Below, in pieces: positions 1 through 13,127 of a stretch of DNA of 64,000 nt. Each line of letters starts with the position of its first letter. The first letter of the stretch is position 1. The stretch spans positions 8,880,001 to 8,944,000 of the forward strand of contig OX387201.1 in the NCBI GenBank assembly GCA_947561715.1. Reading direction: 5' to 3'. This DNA comes from Ascidia mentula (taxonomy: Eukaryota > Chordata > Ascidiacea > Phlebobranchia > Ascidiidae). Made by a program: the position numbers and the translations under genes. Below the pieces are notes generated by a model, which was not told where the DNA came from, did no database searches, and was given only the letters and a program-made list of their open reading frames with translations.

Positions 1-1637
1 AAACAAGATTCCCTTTAAGACATTAGGCATTAAACACCCATTAAAATTTTCTTTTCAAGAAAACAGACAAAGAACTGTCAGATTCGTACTTGCTGCCACA
101 CTGTCCTACCTTACAACTCGTAAGTTTTTATAACGTTCGATTTTCAAGCTTTCCCATCGTCTTATTGTCTTCACCATAAACGCGCCTCCAACAACACTCT
201 GTACCTCCCGGGGTTCGCTCCGACTCGTGCCCTGCCGCCTTCCTCTAGCTGCGACCAGACAGGCGCGCTCGCGGTTTCAACTGTGCTCTGTTTTGTTATC
301 ACCATATACACCATAAAGTGCCTGGAGTCAGAGATCGTTTCTCGAAACCGTGGGCCTATCTGGCTGCGTAATCTTTCGGAGACAAAATCGGTACAAAAAC
401 GGTGGCTTGCATCTTGAAGGAAATTATTGTACGCGTTAATAAAGGGTGTTTATTTCGGTATTGCAAGCCCAACTTACGCGAGGAAATCCAGGCCGCTCTT
501 GCAATCACAAAGCGTGACATGATCTGAAACAAACTGTGATGCAATATTTTAGTGTCAAATAATTTTTTTGAACTTTTGTTTTTCTGAACGAAAACAGATG
601 AATTGTAAATTTTGTTGTCATAAAAACGCCCATACACTGCACACCAGAATTCTATGTAAGATGTTCCATCAGATACTTCCTTGTTCGTTCGACTTCAGAA
701 AAGTACGAAACAAGGAAAAACGTTGGAATTTAATTCCAAAAAAACTTGAAAAGTAGAAAGTAAATATATGCGTAGCGGTGTGACACCAGTGTTCATATTC
801 TTACTTGATAACACCCCCCAAAACTAAACGCTGACACACTAAACTCACTTGCTGTCGCGGTTATGCAATGTGTAAACCTATGAGAGAAATTATATACCAT
901 CGACGCAACTATTATAGAAACACACGGAAAAAACTTTGTATTTTTATTGGTAAAATCACAGTATTCAATGGACATTGCAGTACGATATACTCGGGCTTTT
1001 AGCGCTTGTTACAGAAAAGCGTGCGAGAAGGGCAAATTGTTCAGCATTATCAACGAATGCGACAGGGCTATGACAAAACGCAAGTCTGTATTCAAAGCCC
1101 CAATTTTCAGCACAGTACCGCCATCTAACGGTAGACGTTTAAGGAATTTATATGGATGGGGGCGTCACATAAACGCTATTCTTCGGGTCTCTGCATCTGG
1201 CAATATCAAGATGGTTTTTGTATGTTTTAAGTTGGCACGTTCCCTAGGGAGCGGCGTACTTTTTCTGCCGAATTCGAACCAACAGGAATCGAAACACTTT
1301 TGATGTTGCACCATGGGCAGTTGGGCGCGTCCAAAAGTAGCAGGTTTATTTGCTTGAAAGGCACGTTGTCCAAACTAAACTATGCAAATGAGCCCCGTTA
1401 GCTTGGGAGGTCGGATTGTGGTAAATTATATTGTCGTGTTTTGTCGTAAACTTAGTCGGATTGCAGAGAGGTTGTTGACAGTGTTGAATATCCTGCTTCC
1501 GAGAGGACTTAATCATTCCGTTACCTGCGAAGACACACACATTCTGTGGGTATGATGTAAAAAATGAAAATGGGCAATGGTTACCCATGGAATAAGAATG
1601 GCTAAATGTAGTTTTCTTTAAATGTTGTTCTTATCGC
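1..1637. other. Non-coding, downstream of the TAFA gene
   Basis: No convincing exon was found. A 118-codon open frame near 947-1303 on the plus strand has no recognisable domain and no supporting splice context. A possible AATAAA polyadenylation signal for the minus-strand TAFA gene lies near 1345-1350, read as tttatt on the plus strand. GC content rises around 185-285 for unknown reasons; this could be an exon or promoter of a gene beyond the left edge. Confidence 0.5.
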
Positions 1638-4600
1638 TCAGTGCTGTCGTCTATACTTGCCAACCTATTTTAAAAAAACTACCAGACAAGTGCAAATAAA
1701 TTATGAATGCAACCTTCAGTACAACTACAAAAAAATGAGTCATGGCAGATTTGCGCTCAAACGTTGTCAAGATTTTGCTGAAAGCTTATTTAATTGACAT
1801 ATATTTTCCCACTAAGTGATGGAATTGTGAGGAAAACGTCAACTATTTCCTTATAACTGTAATATACGACCTGGTTGATTTAAGAAACCTCGCATCACGA
1901 GCTTTTGTTTTCTTGAAAACCCAATTAACATCTCTGATACATCGCCAGAGCATAAAACACGTGTCACGTCAAGTTGTAATAGTTCATTATTTTCGCGTAT
2001 CTTCATATCGACCAACCATGGTGACAAATTGGCAGGCACCAGGTCGCTATGGCGACCAGTCGCGCACGATCAATCAAACCGGCTCGCATGGCTTAATTAT
2101 GATACTTGCGAGCTCTTACAAATGGCTTTTCTCGAAAGATAAGTCGGGAAGGTGGAAACAACCTCATCAATGTCACACAAACAATGACGACTGATTTTAT
2201 CACCGCACCAACTCACACACGGCATTGGAGGCAAAAAGACGGCAATTTTCTTGGGGGCTTCGGTTACATAATTTTAAAAGCCGTTGGGGGAATTCGAGAA
2301 CAGTAGGTCGGATCAGTCTAACCCCTGCGTTTACAGCTAACGTGCGTTTGTTTTATGATGGCTACGAAGTACAGACCATGATAAAGCTGTGTTTAATGTG
2401 AACGTTTTTCATCTGAGCGATAAGCGGATGTGATAAAAGCTGCCGTTCGATATTGATATGAATCGCCAACACACCGGGTTGCATTGAGGAATATATTTTA
2501 CAGAGTTAGGTATTGGATTAATAGTGGATGGTAAGCCTACTATTGTCCTTACCTTAATGGTCTTTATTTGATCCCCATATCTACATTGCCACCCCAGAGC
2601 CAATCCATTTGCTCCGATAAAAAGCGTGCAGTCTTCATTCTGAAGACATGGGTCCATATCGCACCACCTCCTCTCTCTCTTGATGGTATCTGGAAACAAA
2701 TTTGCAATCGTATGACAGCTGGTTTAGCCGACTTGTTTACTAACGAGTGAGTGTTTGGCCAAGGTGCCCATGCTACTGGTAATCAATAGCGGCGTGGACG
2801 GGAGTGTAACATAAAGGAATGGCAAAAAGCTGACAGATTTTACCCTGCTAATAAAGGTTTCCATGATGAGGGTAAGATATCTTTTACCCAAATGATTCAA
2901 AACACAAAAAGATTATCTACAAGTGAAATCTTGGGTGGATTTGGTGGAATTAAAGAATAGAAATTCGTATCATGTGTCGTTAGTGCTTGTATGGATGAAA
3001 TAAAGGCATGATTAAAATTGTCTGACGATAACTGGCTTTACAAAAAATGCGCTTTAAGTATGTTGTGTCTTTCATTCGCTTTTGGCATCCAGCTCTACAA
3101 TAGGTGGCCGGTTGGTTCCTTAGAATCAATACTGGCAATCGATTTTTACCCGGACGGGAAATTCACCGTTGCGGATGCGCAGCAGCGACATTTCGACTGA
3201 CAAGCAGAACATGTGCCTGGTGGTCACAAGGCGTATATGCAAATACTCTCTGTCAGAATATTTACCGTGCGCTTATTGCTTTTGCCCATTTGCTTGGACG
3301 GAGCAAAGTTTTGCATCGTGGCATAATGGCTGTTGCACTGTTGCCACGTTTCTGCAACTATCAGAAAATGACGTTGTGTTGCTAATGCGCATTATCCGAA
3401 AAGGAAATATGTAACACTAATTGACAAGACAGTTTTTACCGCATTGGAGTTGAGCACCAATCTCATGAATGATTTAACGTCTGGTACTGGGGCGTGCTTA
3501 CTTAAAGAAGTGCAAATACCGCCCGTACGATTGACGTGCAAAACGATAAGTCGCTTGACGATCTACCTTTCATCGTCAGGCGTGAAAGAGACAAATTGCC
3601 ATCTGAGATGTTTAATTGCTAAATAATAAACCTGTCAAAGTGATTGGCGCCGTGTGATGGTAAATTTGCACCAAATAAGTCAACGAAATTTGGGATCATA
3701 TTGTTTGGTTATTAGAAGTTGGTTGCTTGGCAAAAATGCACGCCCTGAACCTAAGGCGCTCTTTACATTAATATTGTAAGTGACAATCATCTCGGATAAT
3801 CGAAGGGAAGAGCCTAGAAAAATTTTTTTTACCAAAAATACAAACAGCATTGCCGTCGATCGATGTTTTTTCAGAAATAATCTCCACTAAACGTGCAATG
3901 GACCGTTTGTCCCACAGGGAAAGCCAGCTTATTTGATAAAGCAACAAATCGAATCGTCAGTTGGATGGGGCTTAAAGCGCCTGATGTCTCTGCCCACCTA
4001 ATTAGCAGGTAGAAACGGACGCTTAAGGCCACGTAAGTGCCAAACAATTAGCAGTTTACATTGATTATCGTGTGCATATTCGCCTCAAGTGAGTGCTTCT
4101 GCACATGCGGATTTGACAGGTTTGACGTCACGCCTTCTGGTTGTTGTGTACAAACATCAATAGGTCTCCATTGACAAGACAAGGCGTCCCACTGATTTAT
4201 TACATTGGTAACTGGCTGCTATGTTAAATATCATTTTGTTGGGAATGTGCGACTTACTGCCACCACGCAAAACGCAAAATCGTAATTTAAATCAAATGTT
4301 TAAATTTAGGAAGCGTTTTTCTCCCCGTTTATTTTTGTATAGAATAAAAGTTTCATTTCGTTTCCAACAGACTGAAGTAGACGTTTTTCGGCGCAACAAA
4401 TTCTTGGCGTCGTGGTTCGATCACAATTAATTTTAGGGAATTTAAACAAAAACTAATATTTGTTAAAGTGGCAAGCCGGAAAATTGTAGCCGCCATGACG
4501 GAAAACGCAATTTACAGGAAATCGATAAAGCGCAGCCGTGGAGACAATTTGACGGCAGCGAGCGCGGATTGATGTCTTTATGACGACAAATTTGATCATG

Positions 4601-6276
4601 ACCTTCCCTCTGTCCCATTTCATATTCGCGGGACTTCATCTCAAATTTTCCGTCCGTCCCATGAAAAATGCATGGTGCTACTTGTTTTATCTTTGTCCGC
4701 AATTGCGTGAGTTCCCCTTATGCCGACCCCTAGGCGGAAAGTATATGACCCGAGTTGATAAACATACCCGAGACGAAACCTCGCGATATATTGAATGTCA
4801 AATAATGTGTCATAAATATGACAATTTAATTATTGGCAGAGCGTGTTGTAGCGCCGAGCATCAACATCAGCCAAAAGAGTTTGAATATAATACTCGATCA
4901 TTGCGCACTTCCGCATTAAAATTAATTTTTGTCATCGCTTTTTGTCGGTGCCAGTATGACAATAGTCGGAATATTTGAAAAGCTTATTTGAAAATTATCA
5001 GGTGATCTTTGACTGCTTTGTTTTATGTATTGGTTTTTTAAAAAATACAGCACCGGTTTTAGCCTACAAGGATTTGTGTGTAATGTACACGATTTTGCAA
5101 AGGTTACAGTTACACCTATATCACAATCCTAAATCTTAGCTCGAAAGTATTATGTACACATAATCCAGTATATATACATATTACTCTTTAGGAAAAGGCT
5201 TTCTCGAACCGGTTGTTAAACATAGCAACCCTGCTTACATAGGTTCGAAACTTTTTTGCATTGCCCAATCGCTGGGCTGCAAGTCGCATTTTAAGAACCA
5301 CTGTGTAAAATGTATAAAAGTGAAAAACAAACAACAGCTATTTTACTATTGTTGGAAAGTTACTTGAAACACAGGAGGGCTTCGTTCGAGTTGTTCCTGC
5401 TGAATACCCGATATTGCACTCGCATTGAACTCGTTGCAGCTGCTTCACGACTCGCTCCTGCGTACAACAACGGTTGCTGACGACAACCTTGCAGCTCCCA
5501 CCGGGACCCTCCGACAAGTTGTATTCTTGCGTTCCTGAAAGTGACGTCATCATCGTATTGTGACAAAATCATTTCATAAGAATTTGGACTGACTATAAGT
5601 TTAAAAAGATTGAAAGCTTATTCCACTGGCAGTAGTTCGTGTTTTTTAACTTGAAGATGGATTTGATTTCTGGGTGAACGGACGTACACAGTGATATGAA
5701 GAAACAAGAAGTAATTATTAACGGATCGCATGACGCGCAACAAGAAAAACCCTGATTTTTTGTGTTAATATCGTGACAGGGTCGGTCTTTTGATAAAATC
5801 TGCCCAAGGACTTAAAAAAAAAAATTTTTTTGAACTTCACAGGTAGCACAATCTAACCATGCCTCACATTTCCTATAGGACTTATGTAATACACAGTTCG
5901 GTTGTATGCAAAAGTACATCCCTCAATTAAACAGTATGTCATAAAATTTATTGGTAGTCTACGTCAGAAAAGATTTATTTCATTTTACAAACACCGATTC
6001 CTCATATTATGAAACATTTACAAATATGACACATTTAAATCAAATATACCAACAGCCTTTTGGACACAGGAACCCATTTGCACCGAGAAACTATTTCAAG
6101 CCGTTTGTCGGCTTATTTTAAAATACCGTTTGATTTAGTTTGTAGCGAAAATCAATGAAAAACAAATTTCACACACCTCGGCTGGCACCGTCAGTTTGCG
6201 AATGAACTCTGTCAACAAAGTTCAAGGCAAAGCACATCAATGCAAATTGGAGACAGGCGAACAACGATTTCTTCAT
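1638..6276 (-). CDS. TAFA/FAM19A-type secreted chemokine-like protein
   Basis: Four coding exons on the minus strand: 6177-6276, 5364-5534, 2553-2689 and a short last exon 1638-1664, giving 144 residues. Exon 1 encodes a classic signal peptide (residues 1 to about 26, ending near VDRVHS). The mature part has ten cysteines at 48, 56, 57, 71, 73, 88, 100, 105, 111 and 126, with the TAFA landmarks GGSC, a CC pair, CxC, AGTTR..PSC, WC-DMDPC and a lysine-rich end IKTIK. Vertebrate TAFA1-4 share this ten-cysteine layout and about 130 residues; they are secreted, mainly neural ligands. The first three exons join in phase with good splice sites and are well supported. The final exon (VGKYRRQH then stop) rests only on phase and a strong pyrimidine tract before its acceptor, so it is tentative. 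The second intron is long (2.7 kb), unlike most genes here. Role in this animal is inferred from the family only. Confidence 0.85.
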
Positions 6277-8403
6277 GTTTCTCTGTTGTACAGTTATTCA
6301 GTTTTTATTGCAATAAAATGAGAAAAATAAAAATACAAGATGTTGTTCTTGACTTGATCCATTTTATCGGCATACTTACCCGTTACTGCTGGTGAGTGAT
6401 GCTTTTCACAGAATATTTACTACAGCTTTTCCTAGACAGGACTGATATCAAGCTACAGCAATCAGTTTATATTGTTTAACAGACTTATAAAATAATAGTC
6501 ACAAATAGATATGACCTACATACCAATAAAACAAAGAATACATACATAAATTAGAGGTTTATTCGTTTTAAGGACCTACAACTTTTGTCAAAAAAATATT
6601 ATACGCGTTTGAACGATCTATTATAAATTCTTCTGACAATCTTTAAAGAAAACAAAAATACTTTTAATTTCTGTTCGAAGTAATTAAACTCAAGCGAACA
6701 TCAACAAGAACTTTGTTGTATGTCTTCACTCATAACTGTGCGCTAATAATGCATGTCTCTCGAGACGCCGATGCAATGTTCTCCTTCATCAAGTTGCTTT
6801 GTGTGAAAAAGCAGACTGCTCCTCTTGATCGACCGGCTCGTGTTCTTCGCCTGAATAGGAAACACAGCACATAACAAGCATGGCTTTGCGTGCTTTCGCT
6901 CCCTCGTTCGTTCATTCGCTCCACAAGCGCTGAAACGCGAGCCACCACGCGACCAGAGATAAAGCGAGAAAGGAAAAGCTGTTTCATGAAACTTGCAAAG
7001 TGTTCGTAAATTATTAACGATCCTGGGTGAGCACCAATGACGTTGTTTTGATTTGGGCGCGTGGCGTTCTTGGCGAAAAGCCTTTGTGGACTCACGAACG
7101 AACTTGCACTCGCACCCGAATTAGCCTCCCAGTTAAATTTAATCACATTTAGCTTTAGATAAACAACGGATCGAAGATGGCAACCAAACAGCAATTAATC
7201 ACTAACCGCTGAAAGTTTGTCACTGTGCTTGCCAAATTAAAGACGAGTCAGACAGAGAATTTAATAAAAAGTTGGTTGTCCAATCGCGATACCACCTCAT
7301 ATTTTACATATTGGTTGTTATCTATAACCATTATTTTATTTCGTTACGTCTATAAAATAGAAGCCTACCATCCCAGTGAAAAATTATAGTTATATCAATA
7401 TCTTGAATTTTATTCGGAAATTATGCTAAAGGCATTATTTCAATATTTGACCAATGCCGAAAAAGCCTGACCTGACGATAGTAAGCAGACTAATATTAAA
7501 GTTGCCCTGTGGTCATGTTCCTGTCTATCGGAATTGAAAGTGTATTTGATTGAGGTATCAAAAATGCCAATTGTTATATATTGGTTCGTGAAAGGAGTTT
7601 AGTTTATACTGCTTTAGGTCCTGTGATTTCTATGCTGTGGTGATACTACAAACTGTTAAACCACTTCCCAGCGGTTTTGTCAGCATCCTGTAAGAATGCC
7701 ACAGATTCATGAATATTTGACGCCCATAATTTGCCCATCAGGATGTGGATGTTAAGAGGAGTTCCGTTTTAGCAGTAAAAATAACTGATAAACTAAGTTA
7801 GAAATGACTACACTTGTCTGCAAATAACTGCAGCACTTCTGTAAAGCCAGTTAACTAAACCAAAGTTTCTGATCAGTCGCACCTGCAAGGAGGAACAGAA
7901 ATGACATAGTTCGCATAAAAAAACGGGTAATTTTTCTAAACGTTATCTGTTTGTAGGTCAGTCGGGCAACGGGGAAAGTGCTGGGTTTTGTCTCAAAACG
8001 TCCAAGCAAGTGCGTATTTCGTAATTAACTTGTCACGTGGATTTTAGTAATCCGATTTTGAGGCTAATCTCCAGCAACCTCACTTTCTTGTGTAGATAAA
8101 CTTTCCAAACAACGAAGGTGAGGAAACCTTTTCGGCCAAGAACGACAGCGCAGAACCAAGCGCAGGCATTATTTCTTTAATAAAGGCACGACATAATTTT
8201 TAGCGCCACGTAGTAACAGGTAATACTGCATATCGGACAATAGAAAACGTAACGCATGCTTACGATGACTGCGTAAATAAGAAATACTGATGTTGTAAAA
8301 AAATGAATTGGCACAAATCAAAAACAATCATCTGTTTGGGTTCTCCCTTCCATCCCTTCAAATCGTGACATGTCATATCCAGTTTTGTGTGACGCAAAAA
8401 AAC
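6277..8403. other. Intergenic: TAFA upstream region and leprecan 3' flank
   Basis: This should contain the TAFA promoter, since that gene reads leftward from 6276, and the 3' untranslated region of leprecan, which ends at 8404. A 154-codon minus-strand frame at 6730-7194 looks like chance: no domain, no signal peptide and no splice partner. I saw no TATA box or repeat worth naming. Confidence 0.5.
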
Positions 8404-11400
8404 TCAAAGCTCGTCCTTCTTTTGCAGTCGATCGAGTTTCTTCATGGCGTCCATCCGTAACTGACAACAGATTGCATTAAGTATCAATAATTAATATTTT
8501 CAAACCGACCGAACTCACTTCCTCGTCACGGGTCGGGTCTTGGGTGAACCAAAGGGCCATTGCGCAACGGCGCCCTCGCGTGACCGGTTTAACGCCGTGT
8601 AGACATTCTTTTCCGGCGCAGAAACTCACAAGGCGTCCGCACTTCGGTTTTACCTGAAGCTAGAGTCAAAGATACACATTTGTTATTACGGGGGTAAAAT
8701 ACCGGCCTCCTTAAACTTATGAAGTTACAATTGTTGAAATATTGGAAAGATTTACCACACATGCGACTCACCAATTACCACTGTATCAGCACGATTTGCT
8801 TATATGTTAACAATTTTTAGTCGCAGAAATCGGAATTACTTTATTATTGACCTGAAGATCCCCCCTAATTTTTATTTGTTTGAATTGTCATACGAAGCCC
8901 TTGGGACCTTAAACGACGTCGCACAGTTTAAGAACCTGTGCAATATGCTCATAACATATTTTTGGTCTACTCGCGACATACCGTTACAAGACTTCTGTCA
9001 CAATGCAACGCATTACCACGAAGACTTCATAAAATTGTAAAATGTAAAATGTCACACCTTCACTCTCCTGGCAGTCGCATCAGTCATGATAAACTCGCCG
9101 CCGTCAAACTCGTCGTTGAGGTACATGATGGAGCTGTAATCTCTCCAGGTATAAGCGGGTGCTGCTTTCACACAGCTTCCGTCTTGTTTCAGGATGCAAT
9201 TGTCTCCGTGCACTGGGTGGCTGAGATCCATACGTTCGCCCGGCATGCCTACAATGGAAGAAAATTCCGTTCATCAAAACAAAACAGTTTTTACAGTCAT
9301 TCTCCAGGCCTGTTGGACTCCATGTTTGGAAACTGCCCAAAGGGTTTCATAGTAAAAAATCAGGTTATACTGCCGGTATGTGAAACTTGTCCAAGGACTA
9401 CAGGCCAGCTGTTGGGAATACATATATAACAATTGTATCCCTGTCAACAATTTGGTTGTTTTTAATCACGCAATTCATGTTACACAAAAAGTCAAATTGT
9501 GATTGTATTGATTTGTTTATGATACAACAATGACTAGTTTTTATAGGTTAAATGCCCACGATAACAATAATATATGCTACGACAGATAAGTTATATGTGT
9601 AAATTATCGCTGCGATACAGCATGTGCAACACGCTATTTTATAATTTGCATATTACCATGGTAACAACAAGTTTAATGGATTTTACCAGTGGCAATCCGA
9701 CAGACAAGGTGTGTGTAGTCGAAATACAGTTCCTTGAGTTTGAAATAAGATTTCACTTCCACACGAACGCGTTCGCTCAGGTCGAAATAGAGTTGTGCCG
9801 ACCGCAAGGGCAAATTACCTTGTTCCGCAAGCTGTAGAAAAAAATATTGAAATAATTACCAATTAGCCAGAAACACAGAAACGTTTAAAAATACGAAGTA
9901 CAATAGAAATCAATGTTAGTTTGTCGAACAAATGTCAACGAAAATTCACGTATTTTTATATCGCGTATATCTTCAATCACGAAAATATTTCATTGAACAA
10001 AACTTTTGGTTCACCGATCCTGTTTAGTTCATTGTTTTGTCATAAGAAAATATTTCATTGAACAAAATCGAGCTACAAATGGTTCAAACATCTATCGTAC
10101 CTCCACAGCTCTGAGGACAGTCAGCCCTTCAAAAACTTCGTGTCGTGTGTGCGGTGAAGCGAGACCTTGATATCCATCGCCAGATACACCTCCGGCCTAA
10201 AACATGTCATTTAATATTGGACTCTGTGCTGACTACTGCAGCGAGAGCACGTGTATAGTATTACAGGGAACGCCACCTCCAAAACTAGAGAAATGAAAAT
10301 AGTAATTTGCGGATTTTCAGTAACTGCCCTGGGCTGAAAGGTATTGTGCGATTTCATAAGCTTCACAGCCACGCTCTGGGTACCGCAACTGTTCGGAGGT
10401 GGACGTCAAAATATTGTCAAATTTTTCAACTATAAGTACTCATAAAATAACATATACAGCCTAAAACTAGGTGGTTGATCTCAGTTTCCTTTCAGCTCAT
10501 GATACTATAGTTTAACAAAACTTTTTTGAATACCCGGTGAGGTGGGTTAGGCATTGAAGAGCGGGGACCAACAAAACTCACCAATTCCAAGTCGATGAGT
10601 TCCTGACATTCCGTATCAGTTGCAAACCCGTCCATGGCGAAACGCGTTGGTCCAAGCATCTGCGTGGAGTTCGCCAGCAAAATGGCAGACTCATATATAA
10701 GCGGACCTTCTGCGATAGGTTTTGGAACTGTATTTGCGTCACCGATCGTGATGATGGTGTTGGAGTCAACTGTGTGCCGACCGATCGGTTTATCTTTGAG
10801 GCCGCTGATGTCGACGTCGGATTGGGGCTACAAATCCATGAATTTTGTAAAAATCGTTGAGAATTTGTCAAATTCTGGTGCATATCACGATATCTTTGAG
10901 TATGTGTCATTATCGCGTAATTAATATATGCTTCGCCTTAACCAATAAACAAAAATCCCTTAGCTCATCAACCTGCAGTAATCTGGGAAAACTAGGACTT
11001 TACGATCACTTGTACGATTACCGAAAATTATGTGACGTCATAAGGCGAGTGCGAATTTTTGTTTATTTTTTGCGTCATTTGCAAACTGATTACTTAGAGT
11101 GAGACTGCAAACGAGCAAAAGCTATTCAGATAGTTTTAACCCTGATTCTCTAAAGTTTGCACAAACCGATTTAGAATTTTCAGCGTCCCGCTTTTTGCGC
11201 AGCTGCTCCATTCTTTGGTTGTGTTGGTCTTTAGAATCAATGATGTCATTGGTTTTTTGCTTTCCGGAATCGTATGTGTCCCCTTTCGAAGGAACATTTT
11301 CTGCGAAAATTTTTACGTGTGAAAAAATAAAACTTCAAATGTCGAAGATGGTTTAAAACTGATGAGGTCTACCTTCTTCAGGTGGCCGTGTATCAGTTTT

Positions 11401-13127
11401 AACACCCTTTGGACTATTAACGGGTGCATCTTGTTGCCTTTCATTTCCTTCTTCTACAGCCTCTTGCTTATAGGGAGTTAATAGTGATGGGTCAAAGTTG
11501 TATACTCCAAAATTCTGGTAAATGTATTTCAACAGTTCTGTCTGGATTTCAATGCGTTTTTGGATTTCCACTGCTTCCTAGTTTGAAATTAGAAAGAGTA
11601 ATTAGTATACAAAGTGCATCTTCCTAATATATACATTTGCTATATTTGTGGAGCATTTTTAGCTACCTGTTGGGCACTGATAACAGAACCAGTTGACCTT
11701 GAAAGGAAAAGAAACTCTTCCATTGTTTTGTTATCAGGATGAAATAAAAGATATGTCTTTGCACACTTGAGACTCTCCTCAACTTTGTTCACTACAAACA
11801 TAAAATGTTTTGGTAAATTGTTCATAGAACATCACTAACTTGTATACATACCTTTATTGTAAGCAACCTGCAAGTAGCTATAATGCTTTGGCAAGTAGTT
11901 TTCGTAAACATGATTCTTTGATGTCCTTGCCAGCTCCACATGACATGCCATTGCACATTCCAAAACATCACGGTAATGATCTGCAGTTAATAATCCCGTT
12001 AGTATAACAAGGGTTCATTGAATAGACCATAAACAAGTAATGTTACCCACTTATAATTTGTTGGAAAAATGTTGGTGGTGTATTTGGATACGCTTCCCCG
12101 ACATTGTGCTCTCCCTCACATATTGCTCTGCATTCTTCTTCAGCCTTGTAAAACTCAACCAAAGCTCTTTCAAACAGGTCAATGGCCTTGGCATAATCTT
12201 CTCTGTTGTATGCTGAAACACCTACCATATAAAGTATATCTCGTACAGGTGCTTGTTACATAGCAAATGTACAAACTGTAAAGTACATACCATTGTCATG
12301 ATACCTCAGATGCAGTTTCACATCTCTATTAATGTACATGTCACTGGTAGAATTTTCATGACCATAATAAAACTCCATGTTTTTTTTCATCATAGCATCA
12401 TCAGGATCATAAAGAACGTATGTGTAAGTCACTTCCAATGATTTTGCAAAATCACCATTCTAAAGTAAATGAAAACAATTAGAAACAACCAAATCACCAC
12501 AAAATAGTATACACATCATACCCTGAAGTAGGCAAACTGCAGATATTTGTACAACACTCTGTTTTTGAAGTCATTTTTAATGTCATCTGATATCCTTAAT
12601 ATTGATCTGGAGTCCCCAAACAAATCCCTTTCACATTTTTCCATGCACATGGCTACAATTAATACATTATTAATTTAACTTATAAATGTAGTTTAACAAG
12701 TCAGTGATGAACACCTTTATCCAGAATGAACTTCATGTTGGTGGATATTGGGGAATACTCCATAGGAGCTTTGCATTCCCTTGAACATTTTGCAACTCCT
12801 TGTCGTGAAAACCTGTACATAATGATATGTAAAACACAAAACTCTGCTTCTGGATAAATATTTCATGAGAAGCAGTACAACAAACTAAATACCTATAGCT
12901 TTCCAAAGCATCCTCCAGATATTTTACGCATGCAGGCCAATTTTCATTCCAATAAGCTTCCAAGCCATCTGCATACAATTCATCGTAGGCCACATAACCT
13001 AAAAGTTGTATTGTAACATAATGTATTTCACATCAGAAACGTAAAGACGATTATCGCAAGTTCACCCACCGTACGAATGCAAGAATACATTTACAAATGT
13101 AAACAAAAAGACTGCATAAGAATGCAT
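8404..13127 (-). CDS. Leprecan / collagen prolyl 3-hydroxylase (P3H)
   Basis: Sixteen exons: 13070-13127, 12893-12998, 12715-12812, 12522-12652, 12291-12459, 12051-12221, 11852-11980, 11667-11791, 11373-11577, 11167-11300, 10582-10827, 10101-10196, 9687-9831, 9058-9248, 8519-8653, 8404-8460. The product is 731 residues; human P3H1 and P3H3 are 736. Order: signal peptide (1-19), an N-terminal Cys-rich TPR-like region as in CRTAP, a charged linker near 400-445, then a 2-oxoglutarate/Fe(II) dioxygenase domain. Iron ligands are H618 and D620 (HGD) and H687; R694 probably binds 2-oxoglutarate. It ends in KDEL, so it should be retained in the ER, where P3H enzymes hydroxylate collagen prolines at position 3. 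All catalytic residues are present, so it is an enzyme rather than a CRTAP-like partner. A Ciona leprecan gene has been reported as a Brachyury target in notochord; a T-box half-site lies 126 bp upstream of this ATG. Confidence 0.96.

Noticed and set aside
947..1303. 118-codon plus-strand open frame
   Set aside because: No recognisable motif and composition like translated non-coding DNA.
2294..2335. Alternative last TAFA exon (acceptor after ACGCAG, encoding GLD then stop)
   Set aside because: In phase, but lacks a pyrimidine tract; the acceptor at 1665 is much stronger.
4580..4978. 132-codon plus-strand open frame
   Set aside because: It lies inside the long TAFA intron on the opposite strand, with no domain, signal peptide or splice partner; it looks like chance.
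6730..7194. 154-codon minus-strand open frame upstream of TAFA
   Set aside because: Long for the region, but no domain and no convincing splice sites; unlikely to be coding.
9052..9059. Second TCACACCT T-box-like 8-mer
   Set aside because: It overlaps the donor site of a leprecan exon, so the sequence is explained by coding and splicing.
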